Positions 1-9,746 are shown, counted from the first letter of the stretch. The stretch: DNA of 64,000 nucleotides from Bradyrhizobium sp. ORS 285 (GCF_900176205.1 NZ_LT859959.1:7181001-7245000); one strand, 5' to 3'. Notes: generated from the sequence alone by a model not told the origin. Numbers and translations are program-made.

Positions 1-197
1 CTTCGTTCGCGCTCTGCCGTGACGGCCAGCGGACACCCGACCTTTCGAATTCCACTGTCCCTCTCCCCCGCGGCACGTCTCCGACGTTAGGAACAGGGCG
101 GCGCCGCCGTCGTCTTCTGTCCAAAGCGCGTCTACGCGGCATGTCATACCCCGACGATCGGGGGATTATCTTGAACCTTGGAACGATGGAGACCGAT

Positions 198-617
198 GTG
201 AAGGCGAGCAGGATGTTACTCGTTGCGCTGGCCATGGCATGCGCGGCGTCGACGATCTCGGGCGTCGGCGCACAGAGCGCGCCGGATGCACCGGCCGCAG
301 CGCCGACGGCAGACAACGCCGTGCTGCTGACCGTCTTCCTCAAGCACGATCAGTCGCGGCCGCTGAGCGAGCTCAACGCACAGCTCGAGCGCCAGGGATT
401 CTACAAGGCGTTCCCGCCGGCCGGCATCGAGGTCGTGAGCTGGAACGTCGTGATGGGAATCGGCCAGGTGGTGACGCTCCGCCTGCCGGCCTCGCGCCTG
501 CGCGAGGTCAACCGCATCTTCGAAACCACGGCGTGGGGAGCCTATCGCACGGAGTTCTATCCGACCTACGACTACAAGGCGATCGGGCTCGCCAATCACG
601 ACAAGGCCTTGCAGTAG
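198..617 (+). CDS. Small exported protein of unknown function
   Basis: The product is about 139 residues. It begins with a basic stretch and a hydrophobic core (MLLVALAMACAAS) ending in a VGAQS-like cleavage region, so a Sec signal peptide is likely. A Pro/Ala linker follows, then a compact domain of about 100 residues. No family is recognised with confidence. I chose the GTG at 198 because GGAG lies six bases upstream; an in-frame ATG at 186 is the alternative. It is isolated and converges on the decarboxylase gene. The first 197 bases of the window show no convincing gene. Confidence 0.6.
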   Translation: MKASRMLLVALAMACAASTISGVGAQSAPDAPAAAPTADNAVLLTVFLKHDQSRPLSELNAQLERQGFYKAFPPAGIEVVSWNVVMGIGQVVTLRLPASRLREVNRIFETTAWGAYRTEFYPTYDYKAIGLANHDKALQ

Positions 618-653
618 CCCAGCGCTGAAATCGCATCGATTTCGGCGCTGGCT

Positions 654-2312
654 TCAGCCCTTCGCCATGCGCTCGCGGGCGGATTTCAAGCCGGCCACGA
701 AGCGCGCCAGTGTGTCCGACGTCTTGCCACGCGGCAGCATTACTTCGACCAGCGAGAACCGGCCGCGACGCTGGAATGCGCGCTCGAGCGCGGCCACGAG
801 CTCGCCACGGGTGGTGACCCGCTCACCCGCCCCGCCGATGGAATTGGCGATATCGGCATAGTGCCAGTCGTCGAGATCGTTGAAGCGCGACTCCGGCTGG
901 AACACGCGCAGCATTTCCCAGCTGCAATTGTTGAACAGCACGACGATCGGATCGAGGCCGTAGCGGCGGCAATTGCCGAGCTCCCAGCCGGTCATCTGGA
1001 AGGCGCCGTCGCCGACCAGGATCAAAGGCCGCAGGCCCGTTGCGGCGACGCCGATGCCGGCGGGGACGCCGAACCCCATCCCGGCATAATATCCGGGCGC
1101 GGCGAGCGCCGTGTTGTCGATCTCCATTGCCGTGAACAGGCAATCGCCGATGTCCGACGTCATCGGCATCCGGCCGTGGCGATCGAACATGTCGTTGATC
1201 CCGGTCGCGATGTCCGACGGCGCGATGGGCTGGTCATCAGCGGCGAGGCCGCGCGGATAGGCCGAGCGCTGCCGCATCAGCCCGCTCGCTGCCGTCCGCG
1301 GCGTGGCGCGCTGCTCCAGCGCATCGATCAGGTCACCGAGCGGCATGTCGCGATAGGCATGGTGCCCGATCTGCACCTCGCGGCTGGAGGCCAGGATCAT
1401 GCGCCGTGGATCCGGCGCGCGGTTGGACAGCGCGAAATTGGTATCCGACAGGATGACGCCGAGCATCAGCACCAAATCGGCATCCTCCACGAGATGCGTG
1501 ATCGCCGGGTTGCCGGCTGCACCGAGATAAGTGCCGGCGACGACATCATCGGCTTTGTCGAGCAGGCCGCGTCCCATGAATGTCGTGACCAGCGGCAGGC
1601 CGAGCTTGCGCACCAGCGCCGCAATCCGATCCTCGACGCCGTAGCGGCGGATCTCCACATCGACCACGATCACCGGACGCTCCGCTCGCGCGATGCGCGC
1701 CAGGATCTCGTCGACGCATTCGTCGAGCGCCTCCTTGTCGGCCTTTCGCGGCGGTAGCGGCACAACCGGCTCGACCTCGGCATCGACCATGTCGCGCGGA
1801 AATTCGAGGTAGACCGGCAGCGACATTTCCTTGGCACTGCGCAGCACGCGCGCGATCAGCGCAGGCGCCGTGGCGGGATCCGAGAGCACGGCTTGGTCGC
1901 AGGTGATTTCCTTGAACACCGCGAGCTGCGTGTCCACCGTGCGCGCCTGATGATGCAGCAGGAAGCCGGAGACGCGCTCGCGGGCGCCCGGCGCGCCGGC
2001 GATGACCACGACCGGCGAGCGCTCGGCATAGGCCCCGGCCACCGCATTGACGACATTGAAGGCGCCGGCGCCGTAGGTCACGACGGCGACCCCAAGCCCG
2101 CCATGATAGCGGGCAGCAGCATCGGCCGCGAAGCCGACCGCCGGCTCATGGCTGAGCGTCACCCTCGGCAGAATGTTGCTTTCCTCGATGACCTTGAACA
2201 GCGGCAGCACGAAATCGCCGGGAATGCCGAAGATCTCGCGGGCGCCGTGGTCCTTCAAGGCGGCGAGCAGCGCATGGGCAAGAGCAGGCATCCGGACCCT
2301 CTGAGTGTGCAT
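654..2312 (-). CDS. ipdC: Thiamine-diphosphate 2-oxoacid decarboxylase (indolepyruvate/phenylpyruvate type)
   Basis: This 552-residue protein has full-length ThDP decarboxylase layout: an N-terminal pyrimidine-binding domain with the activating Glu in SHEP (about residue 56), a central domain, and a C-terminal PP domain with the cofactor motif starting VGDGAFQMTGWELG and ending VLFNN (about 425-455). Its overall sequence resembles the indolepyruvate/phenylpyruvate decarboxylases of plant-associated alphaproteobacteria more than acetolactate synthase or pyruvate decarboxylase. Family knowledge points to decarboxylation of aromatic 2-oxoacids, such as the step to indole-3-acetaldehyde in auxin synthesis. 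It stands alone, with no aminotransferase or aldehyde dehydrogenase beside it. Substrate is inferred; a broader 2-oxoacid decarboxylase is possible. Confidence 0.75.
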   Translation of the reverse strand: MHTQRVRMPALAHALLAALKDHGAREIFGIPGDFVLPLFKVIEESNILPRVTLSHEPAVGFAADAAARYHGGLGVAVVTYGAGAFNVVNAVAGAYAERSPVVVIAGAPGARERVSGFLLHHQARTVDTQLAVFKEITCDQAVLSDPATAPALIARVLRSAKEMSLPVYLEFPRDMVDAEVEPVVPLPPRKADKEALDECVDEILARIARAERPVIVVDVEIRRYGVEDRIAALVRKLGLPLVTTFMGRGLLDKADDVVAGTYLGAAGNPAITHLVEDADLVLMLGVILSDTNFALSNRAPDPRRMILASSREVQIGHHAYRDMPLGDLIDALEQRATPRTAASGLMRQRSAYPRGLAADDQPIAPSDIATGINDMFDRHGRMPMTSDIGDCLFTAMEIDNTALAAPGYYAGMGFGVPAGIGVAATGLRPLILVGDGAFQMTGWELGNCRRYGLDPIVVLFNNCSWEMLRVFQPESRFNDLDDWHYADIANSIGGAGERVTTRGELVAALERAFQRRGRFSLVEVMLPRGKTSDTLARFVAGLKSARERMAKG

Positions 2313-2400
2313 GGCGCCCGACCGGTGCTACACGATCAGGACCGCCCTGCCAATCACGCGAGCCCCGTGTGGCGCTCGCGGGTCGCGATCCCATCCGCAC

Positions 2401-2601
2401 TTACTTGCCCGTCAGCAGAAAGGCCTGGGCGGAGGGATCGGCCGGCACTGCGCCATGCGGCGCCGCCAGAGTCACACCGAACAGCAACACGACCGCCATC
2501 ATCATGCCCAGTTTCATGATGACGGTCCGCCGGTCCGTGATCGGCAGAAACAAGAAGAACAGCAGCGCCGCTGCCAGCACCAGATCGAGAATGTAGAACA
2601 T
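2401..2601 (-). CDS. 66-residue membrane protein with two hydrophobic segments
   Basis: The small protein starts with the hydrophobic segment LDLVLAAALLFFLFLP, has a short basic loop (DRRTVIMK), a second hydrophobic segment (LGMMMAVVLLFGVTLA), and a short Gly/Pro/Ala-rich tail. That predicts a two-pass membrane hairpin. No family is recognised. The gene is credible because of an exceptionally strong ribosome binding site directly before the ATG (separate entry). It lies 88 bp upstream of the decarboxylase on the same strand and could be co-transcribed with it. Confidence 0.6.
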   Translation of the reverse strand: MFYILDLVLAAALLFFLFLPITDRRTVIMKLGMMMAVVLLFGVTLAAPHGAVPADPSAQAFLLTGK

Positions 2602-2613
2602 GGATCACCTCCT
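2602..2613 (-). promoter_or_regulatory. Near-perfect anti-16S ribosome binding site
   Basis: Read on the minus strand the bases are AGGAGGTGATCC immediately followed by ATG. This twelve-base run is fully complementary to the 3' end of alphaproteobacterial 16S rRNA (GGATCACCTCCT). Most genes in this window have only four to six matching bases. Confidence 0.8.
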
Positions 2614-2774
2614 CCGTTGCCGGGGATCATGACCCATGAGGGAGATCTCGGACTGTGCCCGTCGTCACGGAGCGAAGACATCTGTCGCGAAAGTCAGGCC
2701 CTGGGCGCAACACGGGCTGGCCGGAGGCACAACGGACCATGCTGCTGCGGTTCATTCGGGGGCACTGATCTCTT

Positions 2775-3866
2775 ATGGCCAAGAAGCGGGCCCTCATCAC
2801 CGGCGTCACGGGGCAGGACGGCGCCTATCTCGCCGAATTGCTGCTCAACAAGGGCTACGAAGTCCACGGCATCAAGCGCCGTTCATCCCTGTTCAACACC
2901 GATCGCATCGATCACCTCTACCTCGATCCTCATGAGCCGGATCCGCCGTTCCGCCTGCATTATGGCGACCTGACGGATTCCTCCAGCCTGATCCGCATCG
3001 TCGGCGAGGTGCGTCCGCACGAGATCTACAACCTCGCGGCGCAGAGCCATGTGGCCGTGTCGTTCGAGGAGCCTGAATATACGGCCAATGCCGACGGATT
3101 GGGGACATTGCGGCTGCTGGAAGCCATTCGCATCGTCGGGCTCGAAAAGGACACGCGGTTCTACCAGGCCTCCACCTCCGAGCTCTATGGCCTGGTGCAG
3201 GAGGTCCCGCAGCGCGAGACCACGCCGTTCTATCCGCGCTCACCCTATGCCGTAGCCAAGCTCTACGCCTATTGGATCACGGTGAATTATCGCGAAGCCT
3301 ATGGCCTCTACGCCTGCAACGGCATCCTGTTCAATCACGAGTCGCCGGTGCGGGGCGAGACGTTCGTCACCCGCAAGATCACCCGCGCGCTCGCCCAGAT
3401 TCGCCTGGGTCTGCAGACCCATCTCTATCTCGGCAATCTCGACGCGATGCGCGACTGGGGTCACGCCCGCGACTATGTCGAGATGCAATGGATGATGCTG
3501 CAGCAGGACGAGGCCGAGGACTACGTCATCGCCACCGGCGTGCAGCACTCGGTCCGCGATTTCGTCAATCTGGCAGCGGCCGAGATCGGTCTTACGCTGG
3601 AATGGAAGGGCAGCGGCGTCGACGAGAAGGGCTACGATGCAGCGACGGGCAAGTGCCTCGTCTCCGTCGATCCGCGCTACTTCCGGCCGACCGAGGTGGC
3701 CACCCTGCTCGGCGACCCATCCAAGGCGAAGCAGAAGCTGGGCTGGGTACCGCAAACGACATTCGAGGAGCTGGTGCGCGAGATGATGCACGAGGATCTC
3801 GAGTCGGCGAAGCGCGACGAACTCATCAAGCAGCACGGCTTCCGCTATTGCGCCCGTCACGAGTGA
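2775..3866 (+). CDS. gmd: GDP-mannose 4,6-dehydratase
   Basis: This 363-residue extended short-chain dehydrogenase converts GDP-D-mannose to GDP-4-keto-6-deoxymannose, the precursor of GDP-fucose, rhamnose and related sugars. The N-terminal NADP motif is [16 protein letters not shown] (residues 8-23), followed by the family-typical IKRRSS. The catalytic set is visible: STSELYG (133-139) and SPYAVAK with Tyr158 and Lys162. Length is normal for Gmd. No fucose synthase or RMD reductase follows, so the final deoxysugar must be completed by enzymes outside the window. Its position beside the polysaccharide locus suggests it supplies that pathway. Confidence 0.93.
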   Translation: MAKKRALITGVTGQDGAYLAELLLNKGYEVHGIKRRSSLFNTDRIDHLYLDPHEPDPPFRLHYGDLTDSSSLIRIVGEVRPHEIYNLAAQSHVAVSFEEPEYTANADGLGTLRLLEAIRIVGLEKDTRFYQASTSELYGLVQEVPQRETTPFYPRSPYAVAKLYAYWITVNYREAYGLYACNGILFNHESPVRGETFVTRKITRALAQIRLGLQTHLYLGNLDAMRDWGHARDYVEMQWMMLQQDEAEDYVIATGVQHSVRDFVNLAAAEIGLTLEWKGSGVDEKGYDAATGKCLVSVDPRYFRPTEVATLLGDPSKAKQKLGWVPQTTFEELVREMMHEDLESAKRDELIKQHGFRYCARHE

Positions 3867-3917
3867 ACGGAACGTGGAGCTGATCGGAGCACCGCGATCG
3901 CGCTGAACCTGTATGGC

Positions 3918-4832
3918 TCACCGGTCGAACAGCGCGGCCTCGGTAAAGGCGAGATCGCCGAGGCGCGGCGGGTGCGGGCCCTTGGCATATTTTCGGCCGC
4001 GCTTTTCCGAGTACCAGCCGACGAGTTCCGGCATGGCTGCGTTAGCGTCGAGCCGGACCAGGAGGCCGCCCCGCCCAAGCAGGAAACGTCCGAGGTTGCC
4101 GGCAAGCCGGGCGAGGTCGGCGGTGTCGCGGCAATAGAGCAGCCGGTAGATCGGCAGAACGTTCTTCACGTGGTGCTTCTGAAACACGAACGGGCGGACG
4201 ACCCCGGCCTCGCGCGCGACGACGCTCAGGCAGCCCCAATCCGCATGCTGCCGCAGCAGATCGATCTCATAGGCAGAGAGACCATTACCGGCACCGTCGG
4301 CGAATTCATCGATCACCACTCCGGCCACCGGCCGGGACAAGGCCGGCGCGGCGTAGATCTGCCCTTTGCAATAGACCGAGAAGCCCTGGGCCTCGACCTG
4401 TGACCAGGTGTGCGGGGCCGGCGTGATGTTGAAATAGGTGACAGTCTTGTCACGCGTCGCGGCACGGACCAGCATCGAGCTGAAGGCCCTGAACGCGGGC
4501 TCGACATACCAGCTCGAAACATTGGCCCTGACGATGACCGCACCGTCCTCGGACTGCACGTTCGAGAACAGCAGCAGGATGACGCCGACCGGCACGCCGC
4601 CATGATCAAGGCAATACCCAAACGCCGGAAAGCCCACCGGCCGCGGGCGCGCCGCATGGCGCTCGAGCCCGCGCAGCCAATAGGCTTCGCTGCGGAAAGC
4701 AAATCCGCGTGTCAGCAGCGCTGCGACCGCGGCGAGGTCCGCGGTCTTGATTTCGCGAATGCGCACGCCGGCGATGGGCTGTGCCTGCGCCGCCGTGTCA
4801 CTCACCGTCTCAGCCTTCCTGATCGGCTGCAT
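3918..4832 (-). CDS. Probable GNAT-type acyltransferase
   Basis: The protein has 304 residues. The segment VRIREIKTADLAAVAALLTRGF (about residues 24-45) resembles the start of a GNAT fold, followed by a strand VPVGVILLLF and the block VRANVSSWYVEPAFRAFSSML, which looks like the acetyl-CoA-binding turn. A second, less similar half follows, so this may be a double-domain acyltransferase. It converges on gmd with about 50 bp between stops and lies within the polysaccharide locus; sugar or lipid acylation is a reasonable guess but unproven. It has a basic C-terminal segment and no signal peptide. Confidence 0.5.
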   Translation of the reverse strand: MQPIRKAETVSDTAAQAQPIAGVRIREIKTADLAAVAALLTRGFAFRSEAYWLRGLERHAARPRPVGFPAFGYCLDHGGVPVGVILLLFSNVQSEDGAVIVRANVSSWYVEPAFRAFSSMLVRAATRDKTVTYFNITPAPHTWSQVEAQGFSVYCKGQIYAAPALSRPVAGVVIDEFADGAGNGLSAYEIDLLRQHADWGCLSVVAREAGVVRPFVFQKHHVKNVLPIYRLLYCRDTADLARLAGNLGRFLLGRGGLLVRLDANAAMPELVGWYSEKRGRKYAKGPHPPRLGDLAFTEAALFDR

Positions 4833-5011
4833 TCCAGCATCCCCCCAGAGCTGTCCCGCACGCGGCGCGTGCAGGATGGATCCGTCACGGATGCAATTAT
4901 CGTAAAAAGCCGGGGGCGCAGTGAACCACGTCGTGCCGGCCTTACCATCGGGTTAACGGCGTCAGCGAAATCCGGGCGTGATGATGGCTGGATGAGTGTC
5001 CGGCGCGCCGA

Positions 5012-6340
5012 TCACGGCCGCGGCACGCGAAACATGTAGGTCTCATCGGCATTGAGGCCGTCGACGAAAAAGCGGCCGGGCGTCACGTCGATGCGGCGCT
5101 GCAGCCCGTCCCATCCCCAGACCTCGAGGCTGCGCGCCCAGGCCGGCAGCTCGAGTTCGACGGCACGGCCCGGCCGGTCGGTCCAGCCGGCGATGTTCTG
5201 CCAGACGATCAGCTCGGCATCCGCGCCGCTCAGCCTGTACAGCGCAAGGCGGCGGTCGATCGACACGATCTTCATGCGACCGGCGAGCTGCAGCACCGTC
5301 TTAAGTACTTGGCTGCGTGCCTCCGGGACCCATGGCTCCTTGCCGCTGGCCATGGCATAGGCGAGACCATCGACATCCGGCGTGTCGCCGAGATTCCAGG
5401 GAAAAGCGATGGTCGAGACCGGCGAACGGCCATCCTTGCCGACGACGGCGAGCTGATCCCAGATTGCACTCAGAAACAATCTGGCTGCGACCGGCTCGCT
5501 CTCCCAGGCGCCGGCCCGGGCAACGTTGAACTCGGTGCTGTAGAAATTGACGTCGCGGGTCAGACCCATCGCCTGCTTGATACGATCGAAGCAGGTCTGC
5601 ACCGAGAAGGCACGTCCCCTGGTCACCGGATACCAGCGGTCGTTGTAGTAAGTGTGCAGGTCGATGCCGTCGAGCCGGCCATCCGCGAGCAGGTCGGCGA
5701 TCGCCGGGCCGTAGCCGCGCAACGTCGCATCGCCATGCGAATTGCAGGTCGCGAAGCCGCCGGGAACCACGCGCAACTTGGGATCGACGCTGTGGACGCC
5801 GTCAGCCAGTCCCGCCAGCGCATCATGATAGTCCCTGCGCGGGATCGTCGCCTGCACGTCGGGCTCGTTGATCGCGGTGAAGATCGTCGCGCCCCAGTCC
5901 GGAATACCGTTCTCCCGGCCCCAGTCACCGCCGGGGCGAAAACGCTTCGCCATCGCCTCTCCAGCAGCGAACCAATCCTGATAGGAACCGATCGGCTGCG
6001 GCGGGTTCAGCGTCTGATAGCTGCCCTCATATTCGAGCAGGATCAGCGGCGTGATGCCGTTCTTGTGCGCCTCCAGCATGGCGGCATCGAAATCATGCGG
6101 CGTCGGCACCCGCGCGAGCGTACGCCAGCCGTAGGAATCCATCCGGCCCATCCTCGCGCCGACGCCGTGCAGTGCCTGATAGAGCTGGCTGCTCTTGCCG
6201 GCGAGATGCGTCACGAGATTACCGCCGCCCATGCGATCGCGAACTGCGGCGCCGTTCACATCGTCGGCAAGGCCTGGAATTGCCGAGCCAAACGTTAATA
6301 GCGTTATGCTAACCACCAGCAGATTGGAACGAAGCCGCAA
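5012..6340 (-). CDS. Exported clan GH-A glycoside hydrolase-like protein
   Basis: This is a 442-residue protein with a signal peptide (MRLRSNLLVVSITLLTFGSA, cleavage near residue 25). A TIM-barrel hydrolase is indicated by the acid/base Glu in TAINEPDV (Glu159), the conserved DLHTYYN (His229) and the nucleophile Glu in YSTEFNVAR (Glu270), arranged as in GH5/GH39-type clan A enzymes. A C-terminal beta domain follows (about 360-442). The best start is TTG at 6340, which retains the signal peptide; GGGA precedes it by seven bases. An exported glycosidase within a polysaccharide locus probably trims or degrades the polymer. Substrate unknown. Confidence 0.7.
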   Translation of the reverse strand: MRLRSNLLVVSITLLTFGSAIPGLADDVNGAAVRDRMGGGNLVTHLAGKSSQLYQALHGVGARMGRMDSYGWRTLARVPTPHDFDAAMLEAHKNGITPLILLEYEGSYQTLNPPQPIGSYQDWFAAGEAMAKRFRPGGDWGRENGIPDWGATIFTAINEPDVQATIPRRDYHDALAGLADGVHSVDPKLRVVPGGFATCNSHGDATLRGYGPAIADLLADGRLDGIDLHTYYNDRWYPVTRGRAFSVQTCFDRIKQAMGLTRDVNFYSTEFNVARAGAWESEPVAARLFLSAIWDQLAVVGKDGRSPVSTIAFPWNLGDTPDVDGLAYAMASGKEPWVPEARSQVLKTVLQLAGRMKIVSIDRRLALYRLSGADAELIVWQNIAGWTDRPGRAVELELPAWARSLEVWGWDGLQRRIDVTPGRFFVDGLNADETYMFRVPRP

Positions 6341-6355
6341 TGTCTAGTCCCGTAA

Positions 6356-7549
6356 ATGTCCGTGATGACTTTTGAGATCGTCCAGGTCGTTCAAGAGATA
6401 AGCAATGCTGGCGGCGTGGAAACCGTCGCCATCGAGCTGGCGCGCGTTTTCGGCCGGAATGGTTTATCGAATGTCGTGCTGGCGAGCGCGGTGGCTGAGA
6501 ATCTCGAACAGTCGATCAAGGTCGAGCGTGTCGCGCCGTGGCTGGCGCGGATTCCGACGCGCGGATTGTTCCGTCACATCGGCCGCGCCATCGTCGTTCC
6601 CCTGTTCACGCTGGCGGCGACGCGGGCGCTGGCGCGTCATCCCCACGCCGTGGTCATCAGCCACGGTGACAGCCTCAAGGGCGACGTACTGATCGTCCAT
6701 GCCGTCAATGCGCAGAGCCTTGTGGAGAAGCGCGCCGCCGGCCGCTGGCGCTGGCTGCTCAATCCGATGCATCTCTGGGTCGCTCTCCGCGACCGATTCA
6801 TGATCGGAGGCCTGCGCTATCGCGCCTTCGTCGCAGTCTCCGAAAGAGTGACTGAAGAGCTGCAGCGCATCTATCAGGTGCCGCCCTCACGCATCCAGGT
6901 CATCTCCAACGGCATCGATCTCGACCGGTTCAGACGCGATGAGCGGGCCGGCCAGGAGATCCGCCGGGAGTTCGACATTCCCTCTGATGCCCGCGTGCTG
7001 CTGTTCGTCGGCCATGAGTTCAGCCGCAAGGGGCTGGCCCATGCCGTCGGCGCGCTGGAGAAGCTCGGCGATGACGTCCGGCTACTGGTCGTGGGCTCGG
7101 ACAATCCCGCGCCCTACAGGAAGCTCGCGCACAAGGCGTCAGACCGGTTGATCTTCGCCGGCGCGCGCGCCGACATGCCGGCGCTCTACTCGGCCGCCGA
7201 TGCCTTCGTGCTGCCGACGAGTTATGAGACGTTCTCGCTGGTCTGCATGGAGGCGATGGCCTGCGGCGTGCCGGTGTTCGCAACCCCGGTCGGCGGCATC
7301 GAGGACTATCTGCACGACGGCATCAACGGCTTCCGCATCGAGATGGACGCCGACGACGTCGCGGCGAAGATCGCCGCTGCGTTGGCTGACCCTGCCCTGC
7401 TGGAGCGTCTGCGCCAGGGAGCACAGGGCACCGCGCAGGCCTATGGCTGGGATCAGGTCGGCCTGACATATATCGAGCTGCTACGACGGATCGATGCGGC
7501 CAAGCGTGAGCCGAGCCAATCCGCGAGGGCGCTGACCGCGAAAGCCTGA
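6356..7549 (+). CDS. GT4-family glycosyltransferase
   Basis: The 397-residue protein has a GT-B fold. The N-terminal domain opens with VVQEISNAGGVETVAIELA, typical of GT4. The C-terminal domain has VISNGIDLDRF, LLFVGHEFSRKG and the family E-x7-E motif in PTSYETFSLVCMEAMACG. It probably transfers a nucleotide-activated sugar to a lipid-linked intermediate at the inner membrane. It is transcribed divergently from the glycosidase, with only 15 bp between the proposed start codons, and convergently with the next glycosyltransferase (6 bp between stops). Donor and acceptor cannot be deduced. Confidence 0.85.
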   Translation: MSVMTFEIVQVVQEISNAGGVETVAIELARVFGRNGLSNVVLASAVAENLEQSIKVERVAPWLARIPTRGLFRHIGRAIVVPLFTLAATRALARHPHAVVISHGDSLKGDVLIVHAVNAQSLVEKRAAGRWRWLLNPMHLWVALRDRFMIGGLRYRAFVAVSERVTEELQRIYQVPPSRIQVISNGIDLDRFRRDERAGQEIRREFDIPSDARVLLFVGHEFSRKGLAHAVGALEKLGDDVRLLVVGSDNPAPYRKLAHKASDRLIFAGARADMPALYSAADAFVLPTSYETFSLVCMEAMACGVPVFATPVGGIEDYLHDGINGFRIEMDADDVAAKIAAALADPALLERLRQGAQGTAQAYGWDQVGLTYIELLRRIDAAKREPSQSARALTAKA

Positions 7550-7555
7550 ATAGCG

Positions 7556-8731
7556 CTAGCTTGCCCGCAGCGGCCGTGGCGCGGCCAGGCGCGATGCATT
7601 TCTCGACTGATCCGCCGCTCGGCAGGCGGCTTCGATCGCGGTTGCGACTGCATCGTAGGTGAAACGCTTGAGCACATTGGCGCGCGCGGCCTGCGATCGC
7701 GCCGCGAACTGGGTCCGGTCGGCGCTGAGTTGGTCGAGCAGTCGAGACAGGCGTTCCGGATCCTGCTCCGGCACGATCCAGCCGCCGTCGCCGATGACAT
7801 CGGGAATGGCGCCACAAGTCGATCCGATCACCGGAATGCCGCAGGCCTGCGCCTCGATGATCACCCGGCCGAACTGCTCGCGCACTGTGTTCGTCGTCCG
7901 CGTCAGCAGCAGCAGCGCATCAAGGCTGCGCAGGAACGCGGCCACCTCGGCAGGTGCGGCCCAGCCCTGGAATTCGACGCGCCCGCGCAGGCCGAGCTCT
8001 TCCACGCGCTGACGCAGATGCGTTTCATGCGGCCCCTCACCCATGATGCTCAGCGTCGCCGCCGAAGGGCTGCGCGCCAGCGCCTCCAGGGCATCATCGA
8101 GTCCCTTCTCGACCACCAGACGTCCGACATAGCCGAAGCGCAGCGGCGCATCCGCACGATGCGGAGCAGGCGCCTCTGCCGGTGTGAAGGTCGCGAGATC
8201 CACGCCATAACCGATCGGCGTCACCGGCCCGGCGTAGCCACGCGCCCGCACGACCTCGGTCGCATCGGGGCTGCGCGACAGGATGTGATCGGTGCGGCCG
8301 AGGACGAACTTTCGGATCGCCTCGAACGGCGGCGGCAGCCGCTTGAGGATATTCTGATCGACCTCGAGCACCAGCGCCGCGCGGCCGCGCAGCAACTGCG
8401 CCTGCAGCGCCACGATGCTCCACGGCTCCTCCCAGAGATGGATGACGTCGGGATCGAGCTCGCGCAGCAGCCGGCGCAGCGCCGGATAGAAATGCAGATA
8501 CCATTTCATCGGCCCTGCCTCGGGCAGTCGGATCGGCAGCCGATGGACGGGGAAGCCGTCGTCCGAGGGCGGCGCCTGGATCGTGCGGCCGAACTCCTTC
8601 CAGACCTCGGGCATCACGAGATGCAGGTCGACGTCGGGACGTGATGCGAGAAAGCGATAGCGCAGCCGGCCGGCTTCGCTGCTGGTGGCCGGATGCGCGA
8701 TCGAGACGATTCGCAGACGCCGGCTAGACAC
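7556..8731 (-). CDS. GT4-family glycosyltransferase, last gene of the polysaccharide operon
   Basis: This 391-residue GT-B glycosyltransferase has an N-terminal Rossmann domain with VIHLWEEPWSIVALQAQ and a C-terminal GT4 domain with RFGYVGRLVVEKGLDDAL, LSIMGEGPHE and the E-x7-E region FGRVIIEAQACGIPVIGS. It overlaps the upstream deacetylase gene by 8 bp and is the seventh and last gene of a minus-strand operon starting near 17.2 kb. Its role is presumably to add one sugar of the repeat unit. Confidence 0.85.
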   Translation of the reverse strand: MSSRRLRIVSIAHPATSSEAGRLRYRFLASRPDVDLHLVMPEVWKEFGRTIQAPPSDDGFPVHRLPIRLPEAGPMKWYLHFYPALRRLLRELDPDVIHLWEEPWSIVALQAQLLRGRAALVLEVDQNILKRLPPPFEAIRKFVLGRTDHILSRSPDATEVVRARGYAGPVTPIGYGVDLATFTPAEAPAPHRADAPLRFGYVGRLVVEKGLDDALEALARSPSAATLSIMGEGPHETHLRQRVEELGLRGRVEFQGWAAPAEVAAFLRSLDALLLLTRTTNTVREQFGRVIIEAQACGIPVIGSTCGAIPDVIGDGGWIVPEQDPERLSRLLDQLSADRTQFAARSQAARANVLKRFTYDAVATAIEAACRAADQSRNASRLAAPRPLRAS

Positions 8732-9746
8732 GGCCCATCACTCGCGCTGCGGTGCCGCTGAGCCCGGTGAGATGCAGCTCCATCGCGGCCAGGCTGCGAT
8801 GCGCGCCATTCATGGTGTTGCGGGGAATCGAGAAGGCATCCTGTCCCGCGTGAACCAATCCCTTGCGCGTCGTCGCGGCACTGGCAAATCCCGCCTCACG
8901 TGCCAGTGCGAAATCGCGCGGACCGCAATCGGCCGCGCGGCCGTAAGGGAAGGCGAAGTGCTTGACATCGATGCCGAGCCGCGCGTTCAGGCGCAGCCGC
9001 GCGCCGGCCAGCTCCTTCAGCGCGTCCTCGGGCGACAGTGACGAAATCCGCGCATGTGACACGGTGTGGGCGCCGATCTCGACAAGCGGATCCCGCGCGA
9101 GAGCCTCGAGCATGTCCCAGGAGATCGCGTGCTTCCAATGCATCGCCTCGATCTCCATGCCATTGGCGGCGCAGAAGGCGGCGTAGCAGCCTGCGGCCTG
9201 CGGACCATCCCAGCGCGCCGCGACCTCGGCAAACAGCGCGCGGCGCTGCTCGTTGCTCGATAGCGCCATCTGCTGACCGTCGATCCAGAGGCGGTCTCTG
9301 TTCAGCAGCGCATCTTCGAGGCCCGCGGCCCACAGCGGCAAGGTGCCATCGGGAATGCCTGTTGTCACGAACAGCGTCACGGGAACGTTGTGCCGGCGGA
9401 ACACCGGGGCCAATAGCTCGAAGGTGTCGCGATAACAATCGTCGATCGAGATATTCACATAGCGGCCGGCCGGCGCATGGGCCGCGGCGCGTCGCAGCGC
9501 CTCGTCCATCGTCACGACATCCCAACCCTGCTCCAGAACGTAACTCAGGAACCGATCGAGAAAATCCGCATCGACATAGAAGTCGCGGTTGGGCAGACGC
9601 TCCCACTGTTCGGACGGCGCCGTGCGATGGAAGGTCAGGCAGCAGCCGCGCGGGCCGAGCACGCGATCGGCGGCCTTGGCGAGCGGAAGGACGAACGCGC
9701 TGGAGGCCATCATGGCCTTGGCTGCGGCGAGGGCCAACAGGGTCAA
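8724..9746 (-). CDS. Polysaccharide deacetylase (NodB-like)
   Basis: The 340-residue protein carries a NodB-type domain. The metal-binding Asp motif appears as NISIDDCYRD and the second metal motif as HTVSH. The strand VPVTLFVTTGIP between them is typical. The N-terminal 20 residues are hydrophobic and may anchor it. The enzyme should remove N- or O-acetyl groups from the polymer or its intermediates. The start overlaps the stop of the flippase gene by 4 bp (ATGA), which indicates translational coupling. Confidence 0.82.
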   Translation of the reverse strand: MTLLALAAAKAMMASSAFVLPLAKAADRVLGPRGCCLTFHRTAPSEQWERLPNRDFYVDADFLDRFLSYVLEQGWDVVTMDEALRRAAAHAPAGRYVNISIDDCYRDTFELLAPVFRRHNVPVTLFVTTGIPDGTLPLWAAGLEDALLNRDRLWIDGQQMALSSNEQRRALFAEVAARWDGPQAAGCYAAFCAANGMEIEAMHWKHAISWDMLEALARDPLVEIGAHTVSHARISSLSPEDALKELAGARLRLNARLGIDVKHFAFPYGRAADCGPRDFALAREAGFASAATTRKGLVHAGQDAFSIPRNTMNGAHRSLAAMELHLTGLSGTAARVMGRV

